From the NCBI GenBank assembly GCA_946885765.1, contig CAMPHD010000011.1, forward strand, positions 1-21,577: a stretch of DNA of 21,577 bases, written 5' to 3'. Positions 1-9,093 of this stretch are shown in pieces. A model generated the notes under the pieces. That model saw only the letters and a list, made by a program, of their open reading frames with translations. It made no database searches and was not told where the DNA came from. The stretch comes from an uncultured Thalassospira sp. GTDB lineage: Bacteria > Pseudomonadota > Alphaproteobacteria > Rhodospirillales_A > Thalassospiraceae. Each line of letters starts with the position of its first letter. Position 1 is the first letter of the stretch. Both the position numbers and the translations under genes were made by a program.

Positions 1-671
1 AGGGACCGGTATTTTGCCAGTTGCTGCTGGCCGACGAGATCAACCGCGCCAGCCCGCGTACCCAGTCCGCCCTTTTGCAGGCCATGCAGGAACGCGAAGT
101 ATCCGTCGCCGGTTACAGCCACAAGCTTCCCGAACCGTTCCACGTCCTGGCCACCCAGAACCCACTGGAACAGGAAGGCACCTATCCCCTGCCCGAAGCA
201 CAGCTTGACCGTTTCCTTCTGGAAGTCCGGCTGGGCTATCCCGATCAGGACGAGGAGCGCCGCATCGTAACCGAAACCACCGGTCGGTATCCGGTGCGCC
301 CAAGGCAGGTTCTGCAGGCGGACGATCTGGTCGAAGCACAGGATTTTGTCCGTCGCTTGCCAATGCCCGACCGGGTGCTTGATACCATCATCGCCCTGTG
401 TCGTGAATGTCGCCCCGAAAGCACGCATATGGCCGATATCCGCGATAATGTTGCCTGGGGTCCGGGGACACGTGCGGCACAGGCGCTGTCCCTTGCGTGT
501 CGCGCGCGTGCCATGCTGTTTGGCCGTTTCGCACCCTCTATCGAAGATATCGAAGCCCTTGCCGTTCCGGTGCTTCGCCATCGTTTCGGTTTGACTTACG
601 GTGCCCGGGCCGAAGGATTTACCGCCAAAGGCCTGATTACCAACGCGCTGGATCACCTGCAGGAGAAATAG
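1..671 (+). CDS. MoxR-family AAA+ ATPase, 5' end outside the window
   Basis: The reading frame is open from base 3, so the gene begins upstream; the first ATG-like codon (TTG at 21) lies inside the conserved core and is not the start. About 222 C-terminal residues are visible. They hold the Walker B segment [10 protein letters not shown], the sensor-1 segment [20 protein letters not shown], and an arginine-rich lid domain ending at 671. Walker A must lie upstream. MoxR ATPases act as chaperones that remodel or activate partner proteins, usually through adjacent VWA-domain proteins. The next gene (DUF58) starts 3 bp after the stop, and two membrane proteins with VWA-like domains follow, so this is the motor of a four-gene operon. 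The family call is secure; the substrate is unknown. Confidence 0.95.
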   Translation, partial: GPVFCQLLLADEINRASPRTQSALLQAMQEREVSVAGYSHKLPEPFHVLATQNPLEQEGTYPLPEAQLDRFLLEVRLGYPDQDEERRIVTETTGRYPVRPRQVLQADDLVEAQDFVRRLPMPDRVLDTIIALCRECRPESTHMADIRDNVAWGPGTRAAQALSLACRARAMLFGRFAPSIEDIEALAVPVLRHRFGLTYGARAEGFTAKGLITNALDHLQEK

Positions 672-674
672 GAA

Positions 675-1628
675 TTGGCATTGGCTGCGGTTCACGATCA
701 TGTTGCAGCCGCGCGGGCACTGGCGGCCCGATTGCCGCAGCTGATCGATGAAAGCCGTCGCATGGCGATTAGCCTGCGAAGTGGCTTGCACGGCAACCGC
801 AAAGTCGGCCCCGGCAGTGATTTCTGGCAATTCCGTCCCTATATCACCGGTGATCCGACCAACCAGATCGACTGGCGCCGTTCCGCGCGCAGCGATCATA
901 CATTCATCCGCCAGACCGAATGGCAGGCAAGCCACAATTATTGGATCTGGCCGGTTCTATCCCCATCCATGTATTGGTCATCGGCACGTGATATCCCGTT
1001 CAAGGCCGAACGCACCCTGATCATTTCCATCGCCCTTGCCGATCTGTTGCTACGCAACGGGGAAACGGTCGGAACATTCGATACCGAACGCACCCGTATC
1101 ACATCCGCCGAACATCTTGAAAAACTTGCCCATGCCATGCTGGCAAGCCCGGGGAACATCACCGACCATGCCGGTGCCATGCATGCCGGTCGCAAACATT
1201 CGGTTCTGGTGCTGGGCGATTTTCTGGAATTCGTCGATAGCAATCAATCGCCGGTCCGCGCGATAAAAACCCTTGGTCAGTATCAGAATGACGGTGCGCT
1301 GGTGCATGTCCTTGATCCCGCTGAAATCGAGCCCCCCTTTACCGGTCGGGTCAATTTCATGGATACCGACGATCAGATGATTTACCGCAGCGAACGGTTT
1401 GAAGACCTTCGGGAAGGTTTCCGGCAACGTGCCAAAACATGGCGTGCCGACATCCACGATGCGGCACGTGAAAATGACTGGCTGTATGATCAGCATGAGA
1501 CATCGGAAAGTGCCAGCCCGACCCTGCTTGCGCTTTATCAACATCTAAGCGAACGCCAAAGCCAAAGCGGTTCGAACGGGCGCGGTCGTCCGGCAATGAA
1601 CCGCAACAGCATAACGAGGCCGCGATGA
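675..1628 (+). CDS. DUF58 domain-containing protein
   Basis: The protein has 317 residues. It carries the DUF58 signature around residues 37-75: GLHGNRKVGPGSDFWQFRPY, then GDPTNQIDWRRSARSD. I chose the TTG at 675 because AGGAG at 661-665 sits about 9 bp upstream and the gene follows the MoxR stop by 3 bp; a second in-frame TTG at 681 is possible. DUF58 proteins are regular partners of MoxR ATPases and have a VWA-like fold. The segment SVLVLGDFLEF fits the central strand of that fold, without a clear metal-binding motif. No signal peptide or membrane segment is visible, so it is probably cytoplasmic or peripheral. Its stop overlaps the next start as ATGA (1625-1628), implying translational coupling. 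The molecular function is not known. Confidence 0.93.
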   Translation: MALAAVHDHVAAARALAARLPQLIDESRRMAISLRSGLHGNRKVGPGSDFWQFRPYITGDPTNQIDWRRSARSDHTFIRQTEWQASHNYWIWPVLSPSMYWSSARDIPFKAERTLIISIALADLLLRNGETVGTFDTERTRITSAEHLEKLAHAMLASPGNITDHAGAMHAGRKHSVLVLGDFLEFVDSNQSPVRAIKTLGQYQNDGALVHVLDPAEIEPPFTGRVNFMDTDDQMIYRSERFEDLREGFRQRAKTWRADIHDAARENDWLYDQHETSESASPTLLALYQHLSERQSQSGSNGRGRPAMNRNSITRPR

Positions 1629-4342
1629 ACCTTGCGGCAATCACATTTCTGTATCCTGCGATGCTTGCCGGTTTGCTGGTTCTGCCGATTGTCTGGCTGA
1701 TCATCCGGTCCGCCCCGCGTGCCCCAAAACAAATCGTGTTTCCGGCTGCACGCCTGCTGCGCGGATTGCGTGCCAACCGGCGCGACATGCAACGCGCACC
1801 GATCTGGCAGACCATATTGCGCTGCCTGATCCTGACCATGCTGATTCTCGCTGCATCCCGGCCAGTTCTGAACCGGGCCGAATTTTCGCAGAACGAAGGT
1901 GCCGTTCTTGTCATCGCCGATAATAGCTGGTCATCAGCCGCAAACTGGACGGAATATCGGACAGGTCTACGTCAGATCATAAATCAGGCACGACTTGACC
2001 TGCGCAGCATCTATATCGCGCAAACCGCCCCCGAGGCGTCAGGCGCAACCACAACCCGGATTCCCGATATCATCGGTCCGGTATCCCCGCATGAGGCCGA
2101 TGGCTTCATTGATCGCCTGCATCCACGGCCCTGGGCACCCGATTATGCGGCTTTGTCCAATCAGATTGCCGATCATCAATATATGGCCAATTCCATCGGC
2201 AGCATTCTGTGGCTGACCGATAATATGGAACAATCCGGCAAGGCCGAACTTGCCAATGATCTGGCAACAATCGCCCCAATTACAGTACTTGGGCCGGATC
2301 GGGGCACCCGGATTGCCGTACAATCGCTGATGCGCAACCGGACAGGGCTTGGCATCACCCTGTCCCATCAGACCATCGCGGCCCCGCGCGACATTGTTCT
2401 TCTGACCCGCAATGAACGTGGCCGGGTTCTGTTGCGTCACACGGTTAAAGTTGAACCGGCAACAAACAGGACCAAAACCGAAATCCCCCTACCCAGTGAC
2501 ATCACCAATTCGATCCAGTCCGTCGGGATTGAAGGCATTGACTCCGCCGCCACCGTTTTTCAGACCGGTGCCCGCTGGCAACAGCGCAAGGTTGGTGTGA
2601 TTGTAAGTTCCGGCGATAGCCCGGTCCTGCTGTCAGATCGTTATTTCTTCCTTGATCGGGCAATTTCGCCTTATGCGGATGTGACCTATGCGCCACTTGG
2701 AAAACTGCTTGAAAGCGGGATGGATATTCTGGTTGCTGCCGGTCCGATTTCCGGTTTAGGCAGCCAGTATAATGCGCTTGAACGCTGGATCAGGGATGGC
2801 GGCATGCTGGTGCGGTTTGCGGGGGACAGCACAACCGAAGTCGAACCGGAATTCCTGCCCGTAACGCTTCGTCTGGGCAACCGTGATTTCGGCGGCTCGA
2901 TGTCATGGGAAAAACCCAAACATCTTCCGGAATTTCCGGAAACCAGCCCATTTTCCGGCATCACGATCCCCGAGGAAATAACCGTAAACCGCCAACTTCT
3001 TGCTGAACCCGATCCGGATATTGTTGCCAAAACCTGGGCACGTCTGACCGACGGCACCCCGCTGATCACCAGCGCGCCGCGCAATGCCGGTCGAATTGTT
3101 CTGTTCCACGTTACGCCCTGGGCTGATTGGTCGAACCTTCCTATGTCTGGCCTGTTTGTCGAAATCTGGCAACGTCTTTTGCCCCTCGCAAGCCCAAGCG
3201 ATCGTTCGGACGCGGAACTGCAAACCAGCCTGCCGCCGCAATCCATCCTCGACGGATTTGGACGTGCCCATCAACCCGATGCAACGATCCTTCCATTACG
3301 CACACCCCTGCCGGTTCCCGGCCCGCGGCAGCCGCCCGGCATATATGGCGAAAACGGTCAGGCGGTTGCCCTTAACCTCGGGTCGTTCCTTGAAAATCTG
3401 GATCAGCAGATCCGTTGGCCATCTGACGTGGTGACGCGCCAGATAACCGATCAGGATCAAATCGATCTTGCGGCAATGTGCCTGATGGTCGCAATGTTGC
3501 TTCTGATACTCGACGGTGTCGCCCTGATCCTCGTACATCACGTCAGTCTAAGACGTACCCGGCGCAGTGATGCTCTGACCTCTGTCCTTATGCTTGCATT
3601 TATCGGGGGCGCGGTGGCGGCAATGATCTTCGGGATCAGCAGCACCGCCAAAGCCGTCGAAACGCAGGCTGCTGCCCTGCAGCCGCGTCTTGCCTATCTT
3701 AAAACCGATGTTGCCCCGATCGACAGGCTCAGCCAGTCAGGACTTGCCGGCTTGACCGAAGTCTTGCGCAGGCGAAGTGCCGCCGACCTTGCACCGGCAG
3801 ATGCAATTGATCCCGAAACAGATGATCTCAGTTTTTATCCGCTGATCTACTGGCCACTGGTTGACGGGCAACAACCGTTTTCGGAATTTGCCCAGACACG
3901 TATCAATCGATATCTTGATAGTGGCGGAATGATACTGATCGATAGTCGCGACCAGGAGGTCGAACCCGCCCGACTGCGACGTCTGCTCGCCGGTCTGCAA
4001 ATCCCGGTTCTGGACAAGGCCCCCGGCGATCACATCCTTTTTCGCAGTTTCTATCTGCTGGATCATGCCTATGGGCGTTTTGCCGCACCGCTTTGGCTTG
4101 ATGCCCGCCCGGATCAGCGGTTGGACGGTGTTGCATCTGTCTTGTTTGGCGGCAATGACTGGGCATCGGCCTGGATGCTAGAAGAAGGCCTCACGCTGGA
4201 AAATCGCACGGATGACATTTCCCCGCGACAGCGCGAAATGGCATGGCGGTTCGGTGTCAACCTTGTGATGTACGCGCTTACCGGTAGCTACAAGGGGGAT
4301 CAGGTCCATTTGCCTGCCATCCTTGAAAGGCTTGGCCGATGA
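1625..4342 (+). CDS. BatA-like membrane protein with C-terminal DUF4159 domain
   Basis: The protein has 905 residues. It opens with a BatA-type N terminus: a membrane segment at about 9-28, a basic cytoplasmic stretch, and a second segment at about 62-80. A VWA-like domain follows, in which the metal-site pattern DxSxS is kept (D99, S101, S103, in IADNSWSS). A central part (about 320-410) resembles the class I glutamine-amidotransferase-like fold. Two more membrane segments lie at about 615-637 and 652-672. The C-terminal 215 residues, starting at RLAYLKTDV, match DUF4159. The only cysteines I find are two, both in membrane segments, so the large soluble parts probably face the periplasm. The gene overlaps both neighbours by ATGA, marking tight coupling with DUF58 and the next gene. 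The role is inferred to be a membrane target or partner of the MoxR motor. Confidence 0.88.
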   Translation: MNLAAITFLYPAMLAGLLVLPIVWLIIRSAPRAPKQIVFPAARLLRGLRANRRDMQRAPIWQTILRCLILTMLILAASRPVLNRAEFSQNEGAVLVIADNSWSSAANWTEYRTGLRQIINQARLDLRSIYIAQTAPEASGATTTRIPDIIGPVSPHEADGFIDRLHPRPWAPDYAALSNQIADHQYMANSIGSILWLTDNMEQSGKAELANDLATIAPITVLGPDRGTRIAVQSLMRNRTGLGITLSHQTIAAPRDIVLLTRNERGRVLLRHTVKVEPATNRTKTEIPLPSDITNSIQSVGIEGIDSAATVFQTGARWQQRKVGVIVSSGDSPVLLSDRYFFLDRAISPYADVTYAPLGKLLESGMDILVAAGPISGLGSQYNALERWIRDGGMLVRFAGDSTTEVEPEFLPVTLRLGNRDFGGSMSWEKPKHLPEFPETSPFSGITIPEEITVNRQLLAEPDPDIVAKTWARLTDGTPLITSAPRNAGRIVLFHVTPWADWSNLPMSGLFVEIWQRLLPLASPSDRSDAELQTSLPPQSILDGFGRAHQPDATILPLRTPLPVPGPRQPPGIYGENGQAVALNLGSFLENLDQQIRWPSDVVTRQITDQDQIDLAAMCLMVAMLLLILDGVALILVHHVSLRRTRRSDALTSVLMLAFIGGAVAAMIFGISSTAKAVETQAAALQPRLAYLKTDVAPIDRLSQSGLAGLTEVLRRRSAADLAPADAIDPETDDLSFYPLIYWPLVDGQQPFSEFAQTRINRYLDSGGMILIDSRDQEVEPARLRRLLAGLQIPVLDKAPGDHILFRSFYLLDHAYGRFAAPLWLDARPDQRLDGVASVLFGGNDWASAWMLEEGLTLENRTDDISPRQREMAWRFGVNLVMYALTGSYKGDQVHLPAILERLGR

Positions 4343-6414
4343 ACAGAAACTGGCAGGACTTTCAGATCGCACCGTTACTCGATATCGGGCTGCTTCAGAT
4401 ACTTGCGGTAATCTGTATCGTGGCAATCCTGCTTTTTGCGGTATTTCGCCTGCGTGGCACGATCTGGCGGGCAATCGCCATGGGGATCATGTTGCTTGCA
4501 CTGATTGCCCCGCAATTTACCGATCAGAACCGCGAAAAGCTAAGTGATATCATCCTTGTGCTGGTGGACCGTTCCAATAGCCAGAATATCGGCAGCCGCA
4601 CCGACCAAACCGATGCCGCAATCTCGCAGATACGCAACCGTTTCGCCGACGATACAGATATCGAGCTGCGCATTGAAGACGTTCCGGGTGAAACGGATAC
4701 TCGTATGTTTACCACTCTGGACCGGCTTCTTGGCAGCATCCCGCGTGAAAGACTGGGCGGTGTCGTTATGATTACCGACGGTCAGGTTCATGATATTCCG
4801 GCAAGTCTGGATTTGGGCGCACCGCTGCATGTCCTGATCACCGGGCGCGAAGACGAACGTGACCGGCGTTTGCAAATCCGCCAGACTGCCGATTATGGCA
4901 TTGTTGGCAAGAACGCGGATTTCATGGTCGAAGCCATTGACCGCAGCCTTACCGCCGGAAGCCCCGTATCGGTTCGCATGCTGCACGAAGACGGTAGCGA
5001 ACGTAACCTGACGCTGCCCGCGAATGAACCGCATCGTGTAACCATTCCCGTCCCGCATGCAGGCCCGGTTATTGCCGAATTGCGAATGGAAGAAAGCCCG
5101 GATGAAACAGACCAGACAAACAACCGGCTGATCCTTGAAACAACCGGTGTGCGCGACCGGCTTCGCGTTCTGTTGCTTTCAGGGGAACCGCATCCCGGCG
5201 AACGGGCCTGGCGCAACCTGTTGCGTGCTGACCCGGGCGTTGATCTTGTGCATTTCACCATCCTGCGGCCACCGGAAAAAGGCGACGATACCCCGATCAA
5301 TGAATTGGCCCTGATCCCGTTTCCGATCCGGGATCTGTTTGAAGTTCGCCTGCGTCAGTTTGATCTGATCATTTTTGATCGCTATCAGATGCGGGGGGTC
5401 CTGCCGCCCCATTATCTGGAAAAGGTCGTGGATTATGTGAAATGGGGCGGTGCCGCACTTGTTGTCGCCGGGCCGGAATATCTGGGTCCTGACGGGCTCT
5501 CAAACACGGTTCTGGGTGATCTGATGCCGGTTCGGGCTACCGGTCGCCTAATTGAACAACCTTTTGTCCCGCAGGTAAACACCGCCGGGCGCATTCATCC
5601 GGTTACCGCCCCGATTGCAGGATCAATCAATACCCCGCCCAAATGGGGGCGCTGGTATCGCCAGATCGAAACCCGCGAAGCCGGCAACGATGTCATGACC
5701 CTTCTGACCGGTGCGGATCAATTGCCTTTGTTGTCATTACGCCGTGTCGAGGAAGGCCGGGCCGCCATGTTGAGTTCGGATCAGATGTGGCTGTGGCAAC
5801 GCGGGCATGATGGCGGCGGGCCGATTGCCGAATTGCTGCGCCGCCTGTCGCACTGGCTGATGAAGGAACCGGCACTTGATGAAAACACCATCACCACCGA
5901 ACGCAGTGCCGATGGCGAAAGCCTGACCCTGACGTGGCGCAAGATCGGGGCTGCCCCGACAACCGCCACCGGGGCCAATCCGGAAACCGGCGAGTTTGCC
6001 CGAACCACATTCGAACGCCAGTCCGACCAGACATGGCAGGCGACATTGCCGATTGCCGAACGGGGATTGATCCGTGTTCAGGCACATGATCAGGATGGCA
6101 GCACCCAATCGGCCCTGCATGTTGACAGAGATGTCCTGACCAGCGAACGGCGCAATACCAATTCGACACCCGACCTTTTAAACGATCTGGTGGCTGCCAA
6201 TGGCGGATATATCGGCCGCATCGAAAAGGGATTACCGGATTTCCGCCGGGTACAGGATGAACGTGTCTGGAACGGCACAAACTGGGCAGGCCTGATGGAA
6301 ACGGAAAGCTATCGCACCGTCATCGGCGGTATTACAAATCTTTTGCCCCTGCCGGTCGTTGCTGTTCTGCTGGGGCTTATATGCCTGATCGGCTGGCGGG
6401 TCGAAAGCAAATAG
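4339..6414 (+). CDS. membrane protein with VWA-like and cysteine-less GATase-like domains
   Basis: The protein has 691 residues. Two membrane segments lie at about 15-37 and 43-60. A VWA-like domain follows with DxSxS (D77, S79, S81) and a later acidic motif VVMITDGQ near residue 142. An Ig-like stretch comes next (about 180-265). A glutamine-amidotransferase-like fold at about 275-385 begins RVLLLSGEPHPGERAW. A final membrane helix occupies the last 25 residues. The only cysteines are in the first and last membrane helices, so the GATase-like domain has no catalytic nucleophile and cannot act as a glutaminase. Such proteins are often labelled 'glutamine amidotransferase' automatically, which I think is misleading here. 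The ATGA overlap at 4339-4342 puts it at the end of the MoxR operon. The function is unknown; a sensing or scaffold role is plausible. Confidence 0.85.
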   Translation: MNRNWQDFQIAPLLDIGLLQILAVICIVAILLFAVFRLRGTIWRAIAMGIMLLALIAPQFTDQNREKLSDIILVLVDRSNSQNIGSRTDQTDAAISQIRNRFADDTDIELRIEDVPGETDTRMFTTLDRLLGSIPRERLGGVVMITDGQVHDIPASLDLGAPLHVLITGREDERDRRLQIRQTADYGIVGKNADFMVEAIDRSLTAGSPVSVRMLHEDGSERNLTLPANEPHRVTIPVPHAGPVIAELRMEESPDETDQTNNRLILETTGVRDRLRVLLLSGEPHPGERAWRNLLRADPGVDLVHFTILRPPEKGDDTPINELALIPFPIRDLFEVRLRQFDLIIFDRYQMRGVLPPHYLEKVVDYVKWGGAALVVAGPEYLGPDGLSNTVLGDLMPVRATGRLIEQPFVPQVNTAGRIHPVTAPIAGSINTPPKWGRWYRQIETREAGNDVMTLLTGADQLPLLSLRRVEEGRAAMLSSDQMWLWQRGHDGGGPIAELLRRLSHWLMKEPALDENTITTERSADGESLTLTWRKIGAAPTTATGANPETGEFARTTFERQSDQTWQATLPIAERGLIRVQAHDQDGSTQSALHVDRDVLTSERRNTNSTPDLLNDLVAANGGYIGRIEKGLPDFRRVQDERVWNGTNWAGLMETESYRTVIGGITNLLPLPVVAVLLGLICLIGWRVESK

Positions 6415-6416
6415 TC

Positions 6417-7349
6417 CTAACCGGACGGAAACATGGTTTTGTGGAAATTGCACAATCCACCACGGAATTTTTCCACCAGAAAATCGATGAAAATACGCAC
6501 CTTGGTCGGCAGATGACGCCGTTCCGGATACACCGCATAAATCCCACCGCTGGCCAGCGAATTATATTCCCTCAGGATTTCGACCAGCGATCCTTTTTGA
6601 AGCGCTTCGGCAACGATGAATTCCGGTTCGCGCGCGATGCCAAGCCCCCGGATGGCCGCGAACGAGGTAAAATCACCATTATTGCACGACATGACCGGAT
6701 TGACCCGGACATTGATCTGGCCTTCGGGCCCTTCGAATTCCCACACATTCGGGCTGGCAATGTTGGTATAGGCCAGCGTCCTGTGGCTCGCCAGCTCTGT
6801 CGGGTGTTTGGGTTCGCCATATTCGGCGATATACCCCGGCGATGCCACGACATAGCCGTTAAAATCGGCAAGTTTGCGGGCGATCAGACTGGAATCCTTT
6901 AACCGCGTGATGCGGATCGCCATGTCGAACCCCTCGGCAACCAAGTCAACCATATGGTCGGCCAGATGAATGTCGACATGTAATCCGGGATGCAGGCGCA
7001 TGAATTCGGATACCAGATCGGGCATGTAACGCTGCCCGAATGTCAGGGGGGCCGAAATCCGAAGTGTGCCACGTGGTGTGCCGCGCAAATCGGTCAGGGC
7101 ATGTTCGGCTGTTTCGATTTCCTCAACCACGCGCGCGCAATGCTGATAAAAAGTTGCCCCCGCATCAGTCAGGCTCAACCGACGTGTCGTGCGATTAAGC
7201 AGCCGAATGCCAAGACTGTCTTCAAGCTTGGTGACATGCTTGCTGACGGCGGATTTCGACATGGCAAGCTTGCGCGCAGCACCGGAAAAGCTTTGTTCTT
7301 CGACGACACGGGCAAAAACCGTCATTCCATCCAGATTGCCAATCAGCAT
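6417..7349 (-). CDS. LysR-family transcriptional regulator
   Basis: The protein has 310 residues, the usual LysR size. An N-terminal winged helix-turn-helix (about 5-64) contains SFSGAARKLAMSKSAVSKHV and is followed by the linker helix. The effector-binding domain runs from about 92 to 295 (LRISAPLTFGQRYMPDLV). The LRGTPRGTLRISAP junction and overall pattern are those of the large CrgA/DsdC-like branch of LysR proteins, many of which control redox or aromatic-response genes. It is divergent from the glutathionyl-hydroquinone reductase gene, and a TTGTT-N11-AACAA box lies between them. The classical LysR arrangement therefore suggests it controls that gene and itself. The effector cannot be read from the sequence. 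Its stop lies 2 bp from the stop of the convergent membrane-protein gene. Confidence 0.95.
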   Translation of the reverse strand: MLIGNLDGMTVFARVVEEQSFSGAARKLAMSKSAVSKHVTKLEDSLGIRLLNRTTRRLSLTDAGATFYQHCARVVEEIETAEHALTDLRGTPRGTLRISAPLTFGQRYMPDLVSEFMRLHPGLHVDIHLADHMVDLVAEGFDMAIRITRLKDSSLIARKLADFNGYVVASPGYIAEYGEPKHPTELASHRTLAYTNIASPNVWEFEGPEGQINVRVNPVMSCNNGDFTSFAAIRGLGIAREPEFIVAEALQKGSLVEILREYNSLASGGIYAVYPERRHLPTKVRIFIDFLVEKFRGGLCNFHKTMFPSG

Positions 7350-7378
7350 TGCTTTGCCCCTGTGCGAGTACCGAATAA

Positions 7379-7399
7379 TTGTTGCCTATTTGGAAACAA
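7379..7399. promoter_or_regulatory. LysR-type binding box, TTGTT-N11-AACAA
   Basis: This is a perfect 5-bp inverted repeat, TTGTT at 7379-7383 and AACAA at 7395-7399, with exactly 11 bases between. It satisfies the T-N11-A consensus of LysR-type regulators. It lies 30 bp upstream of the lysR start and overlaps where the -35 of a minus-strand promoter could be, which fits negative autoregulation. That it binds the neighbouring LysR protein is inferred. Confidence 0.6.
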
Positions 7400-7480
7400 A
7401 TTAATGTCATATCCCCCAATTGCGTTCAACGGGGAAATGGCGATGATGGGAACATCAGGTCAGGCCGCACGTAACCGGCA

Positions 7481-7486
7481 TATAAT
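7481..7486 (+). promoter_or_regulatory. consensus -10 element (TATAAT) for the hydroquinone reductase gene
   Basis: A perfect TATAAT lies 31 bp upstream of the ATG at 7517. There is no good -35 at 16-18 bp (the best is AGGTCA). A consensus -10 with a poor -35 is typical of activator-dependent promoters and agrees with control by the divergent LysR. The predicted transcription start near 7493 leaves a short leader holding the ribosome site GGAGG (7504-7508). Confidence 0.5.
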
Positions 7487-7516
7487 GGGATTGATTGCAA
7501 ACCGGAGGATACGACA

Positions 7517-8482
7517 ATGGGCCTTTTGGTCGACGGTAAATGGAAAGACCAATGGTATGACACCAAGTCAACCGGCGGAAAGTTCAAACGTCAGGATTCC
7601 GCTTTCAGAAACTGGCTGTCGCATGATCACGATGCCGAATTCCCTGCCGAGGCCTGTCGTTATCATCTGTATGTTTCCTATGCCTGCCCATGGGCGCATC
7701 GCACACTGATCTTTCGTGCCCTCAAGGGACTGGAAGACATGATTTCGGTCTCGGTTGTGCATTGGCGCATGCTTGAAAACGGTTGGGAATTTTCCCCCGA
7801 TGACGGATTGCCCGACCATCTTGGCAATCACCGTTTCATGCATCAGATCTATTCTGCAGCAAAACCCGATTATACCGGGCGCGTGACCGTTCCCGTCCTG
7901 TGGGACAAGAAAACCGATCGGATTGTCAGCAACGAATCTGCCGACATCATCCGGATGCTGAACACCGCTTTTGATGATCTTGGTGCCAAACCCGGTGACT
8001 ATTATCCCGAAGATCTGCACACCGAAATCGATGCGATCAATGACCGCGTCTATAACGATGTGAATAACGGTGTCTACAAATCCGGCTTCGCCACCGCACA
8101 AGGTGCCTATGAAGATGCCGTCACAACGCTTTTTGGTACGCTCGACTGGCTTGAAGATCATCTATCGACCAATCGCTACCTGACCGGTGATCGATTGACC
8201 GAGGCCGACTGGCGGCTATTCACCACCCTGATCCGTTTTGATCCGGTCTATCACGGGCATTTCAAATGCAACCTGAAAATGCTGAAGGACTACCCAAATC
8301 TTTGGGCCTATACACGCGAACTTTATCAGGTCCCCGGCATCAAACAGACCGTATTCTTTGACCATATCAAGGGTCACTATTACGAAAGCCACCTGATGAT
8401 CAACCCGACGGGTATCGTGCCCAAGGGACCAGTCCTTAGTCTTGAACTGCCCCATGGCCGGGATAGACAGTTTGCCGGATAG
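7517..8482 (+). CDS. yqjG: glutathionyl-hydroquinone reductase (Xi-class glutathione S-transferase)
   Basis: The protein has 321 residues. The N-terminal thioredoxin-like domain has the catalytic motif C57-P58-W59 inside SYACPWAHRT, diagnostic of the YqjG/ECM4 family. These enzymes use glutathione to reduce glutathionyl-hydroquinones through an active-site cysteine. An all-helical C-terminal domain with ENRYLTGD-like sequence (TNRYLTGDRLTEADWRLF) completes the fold, and the family motif GLLVDGKW lies at the very N terminus. The start is fixed by GGAGG at 7504-7508, 8 bp before the ATG. It is cytoplasmic and probably protects against quinone or aromatic stress. It stands alone, with the divergent LysR as likely regulator and a terminator 48 bp after its stop. 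Family assignment is firm; the symbol is by homology. Confidence 0.93.
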   Translation: MGLLVDGKWKDQWYDTKSTGGKFKRQDSAFRNWLSHDHDAEFPAEACRYHLYVSYACPWAHRTLIFRALKGLEDMISVSVVHWRMLENGWEFSPDDGLPDHLGNHRFMHQIYSAAKPDYTGRVTVPVLWDKKTDRIVSNESADIIRMLNTAFDDLGAKPGDYYPEDLHTEIDAINDRVYNDVNNGVYKSGFATAQGAYEDAVTTLFGTLDWLEDHLSTNRYLTGDRLTEADWRLFTTLIRFDPVYHGHFKCNLKMLKDYPNLWAYTRELYQVPGIKQTVFFDHIKGHYYESHLMINPTGIVPKGPVLSLELPHGRDRQFAG

Positions 8483-8529
8483 GTAGTACGCCCTGCCCGA
8501 CTTGCCGACTGACAAAAACCCGCCCAAAC

Positions 8530-8560
8530 AAAAACCCCGCAGAAGTTTTGCGGGGTTTTT
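8530..8560. terminator. bidirectional intrinsic terminator
   Basis: A perfect 12-bp stem, AAAAACCCCGCA (8530-8541) and TGCGGGGTTTTT (8549-8560), closes a 7-base loop. It has a U-run in both directions. It sits between two convergent units, the hydroquinone reductase gene (+) and the last gene of the F0 operon (-), and can stop both. Confidence 0.93.
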
Positions 8561-8582
8561 GCGTTCCGGAAACCGGAAATTC

Positions 8583-9089
8583 TTAGTTCAGGCGACCTTT
8601 GATTTCCGCGATCGCATTATCGACAAGCTCGTCTGCCTTTGCGGCGGTAACCTTTTCGGAAACCAGTGCAAGCGTTGCCTGTGCCGCGATTTCGGCCACA
8701 CGGGCACGAACTTCGGCAATGGCCTGGGTTTCGAGATTGGCAATACGGTCCATGGCCTGCTGTTCACGACGCTTGAGCGACGCTTTCAGTTCAGCCTGGG
8801 CGTTCTCCAGCATGCGGTCGGCTTCCGCCTTGGCATGGGCGCGGATTTCATCCGCTTCCTTCAATGCTTCGCGCTGTTTGGCCTGATATTTGGCCAGAAG
8901 CTCCTGAGCTTCTTCACGCAGGCGCTGTGCTTCATCAAGCTCTTCCGAGATTTTCTGCGCACGCTTGTCGAGTGCGCCGGAAATACCCTTAACAGCCTTG
9001 AAGCCGCCGAAACCGGCAACCAGCAAGAAGGAAAGCGTGGTCCAGGTGTAGGGATCGGTAAGGAACGTAACCTCATGCGGGGTTGCCAT
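8583..9089 (-). CDS. atpF: F0F1 ATP synthase subunit b
   Basis: The protein has 168 residues. One membrane helix lies near residues 14-34 (WTTLSFLLVAGFGGF), followed by a long charged helix rich in Ala, Glu, Arg and Lys with heptad character. This is the peripheral stalk that links F0 to F1. The length and the last position in the F0 operon fit the b subunit, and it pairs with b' just upstream. The spacing from the b' stop is 4 bp, and an AGGAG-type site overlaps the end of b' (complement of 9098-9103), so the two are translationally linked. A strong terminator lies 22 bp after the stop. Confidence 0.95.
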   Translation of the reverse strand: MATPHEVTFLTDPYTWTTLSFLLVAGFGGFKAVKGISGALDKRAQKISEELDEAQRLREEAQELLAKYQAKQREALKEADEIRAHAKAEADRMLENAQAELKASLKRREQQAMDRIANLETQAIAEVRARVAEIAAQATLALVSEKVTAAKADELVDNAIAEIKGRLN

Positions 9090-9093
9090 CTTC

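Noticed and set aside
6381..6902. 173-residue plus-strand frame overlapping the end of lysR
   Set aside because: It is antisense to the LysR effector domain, with no motif and no ribosome site.
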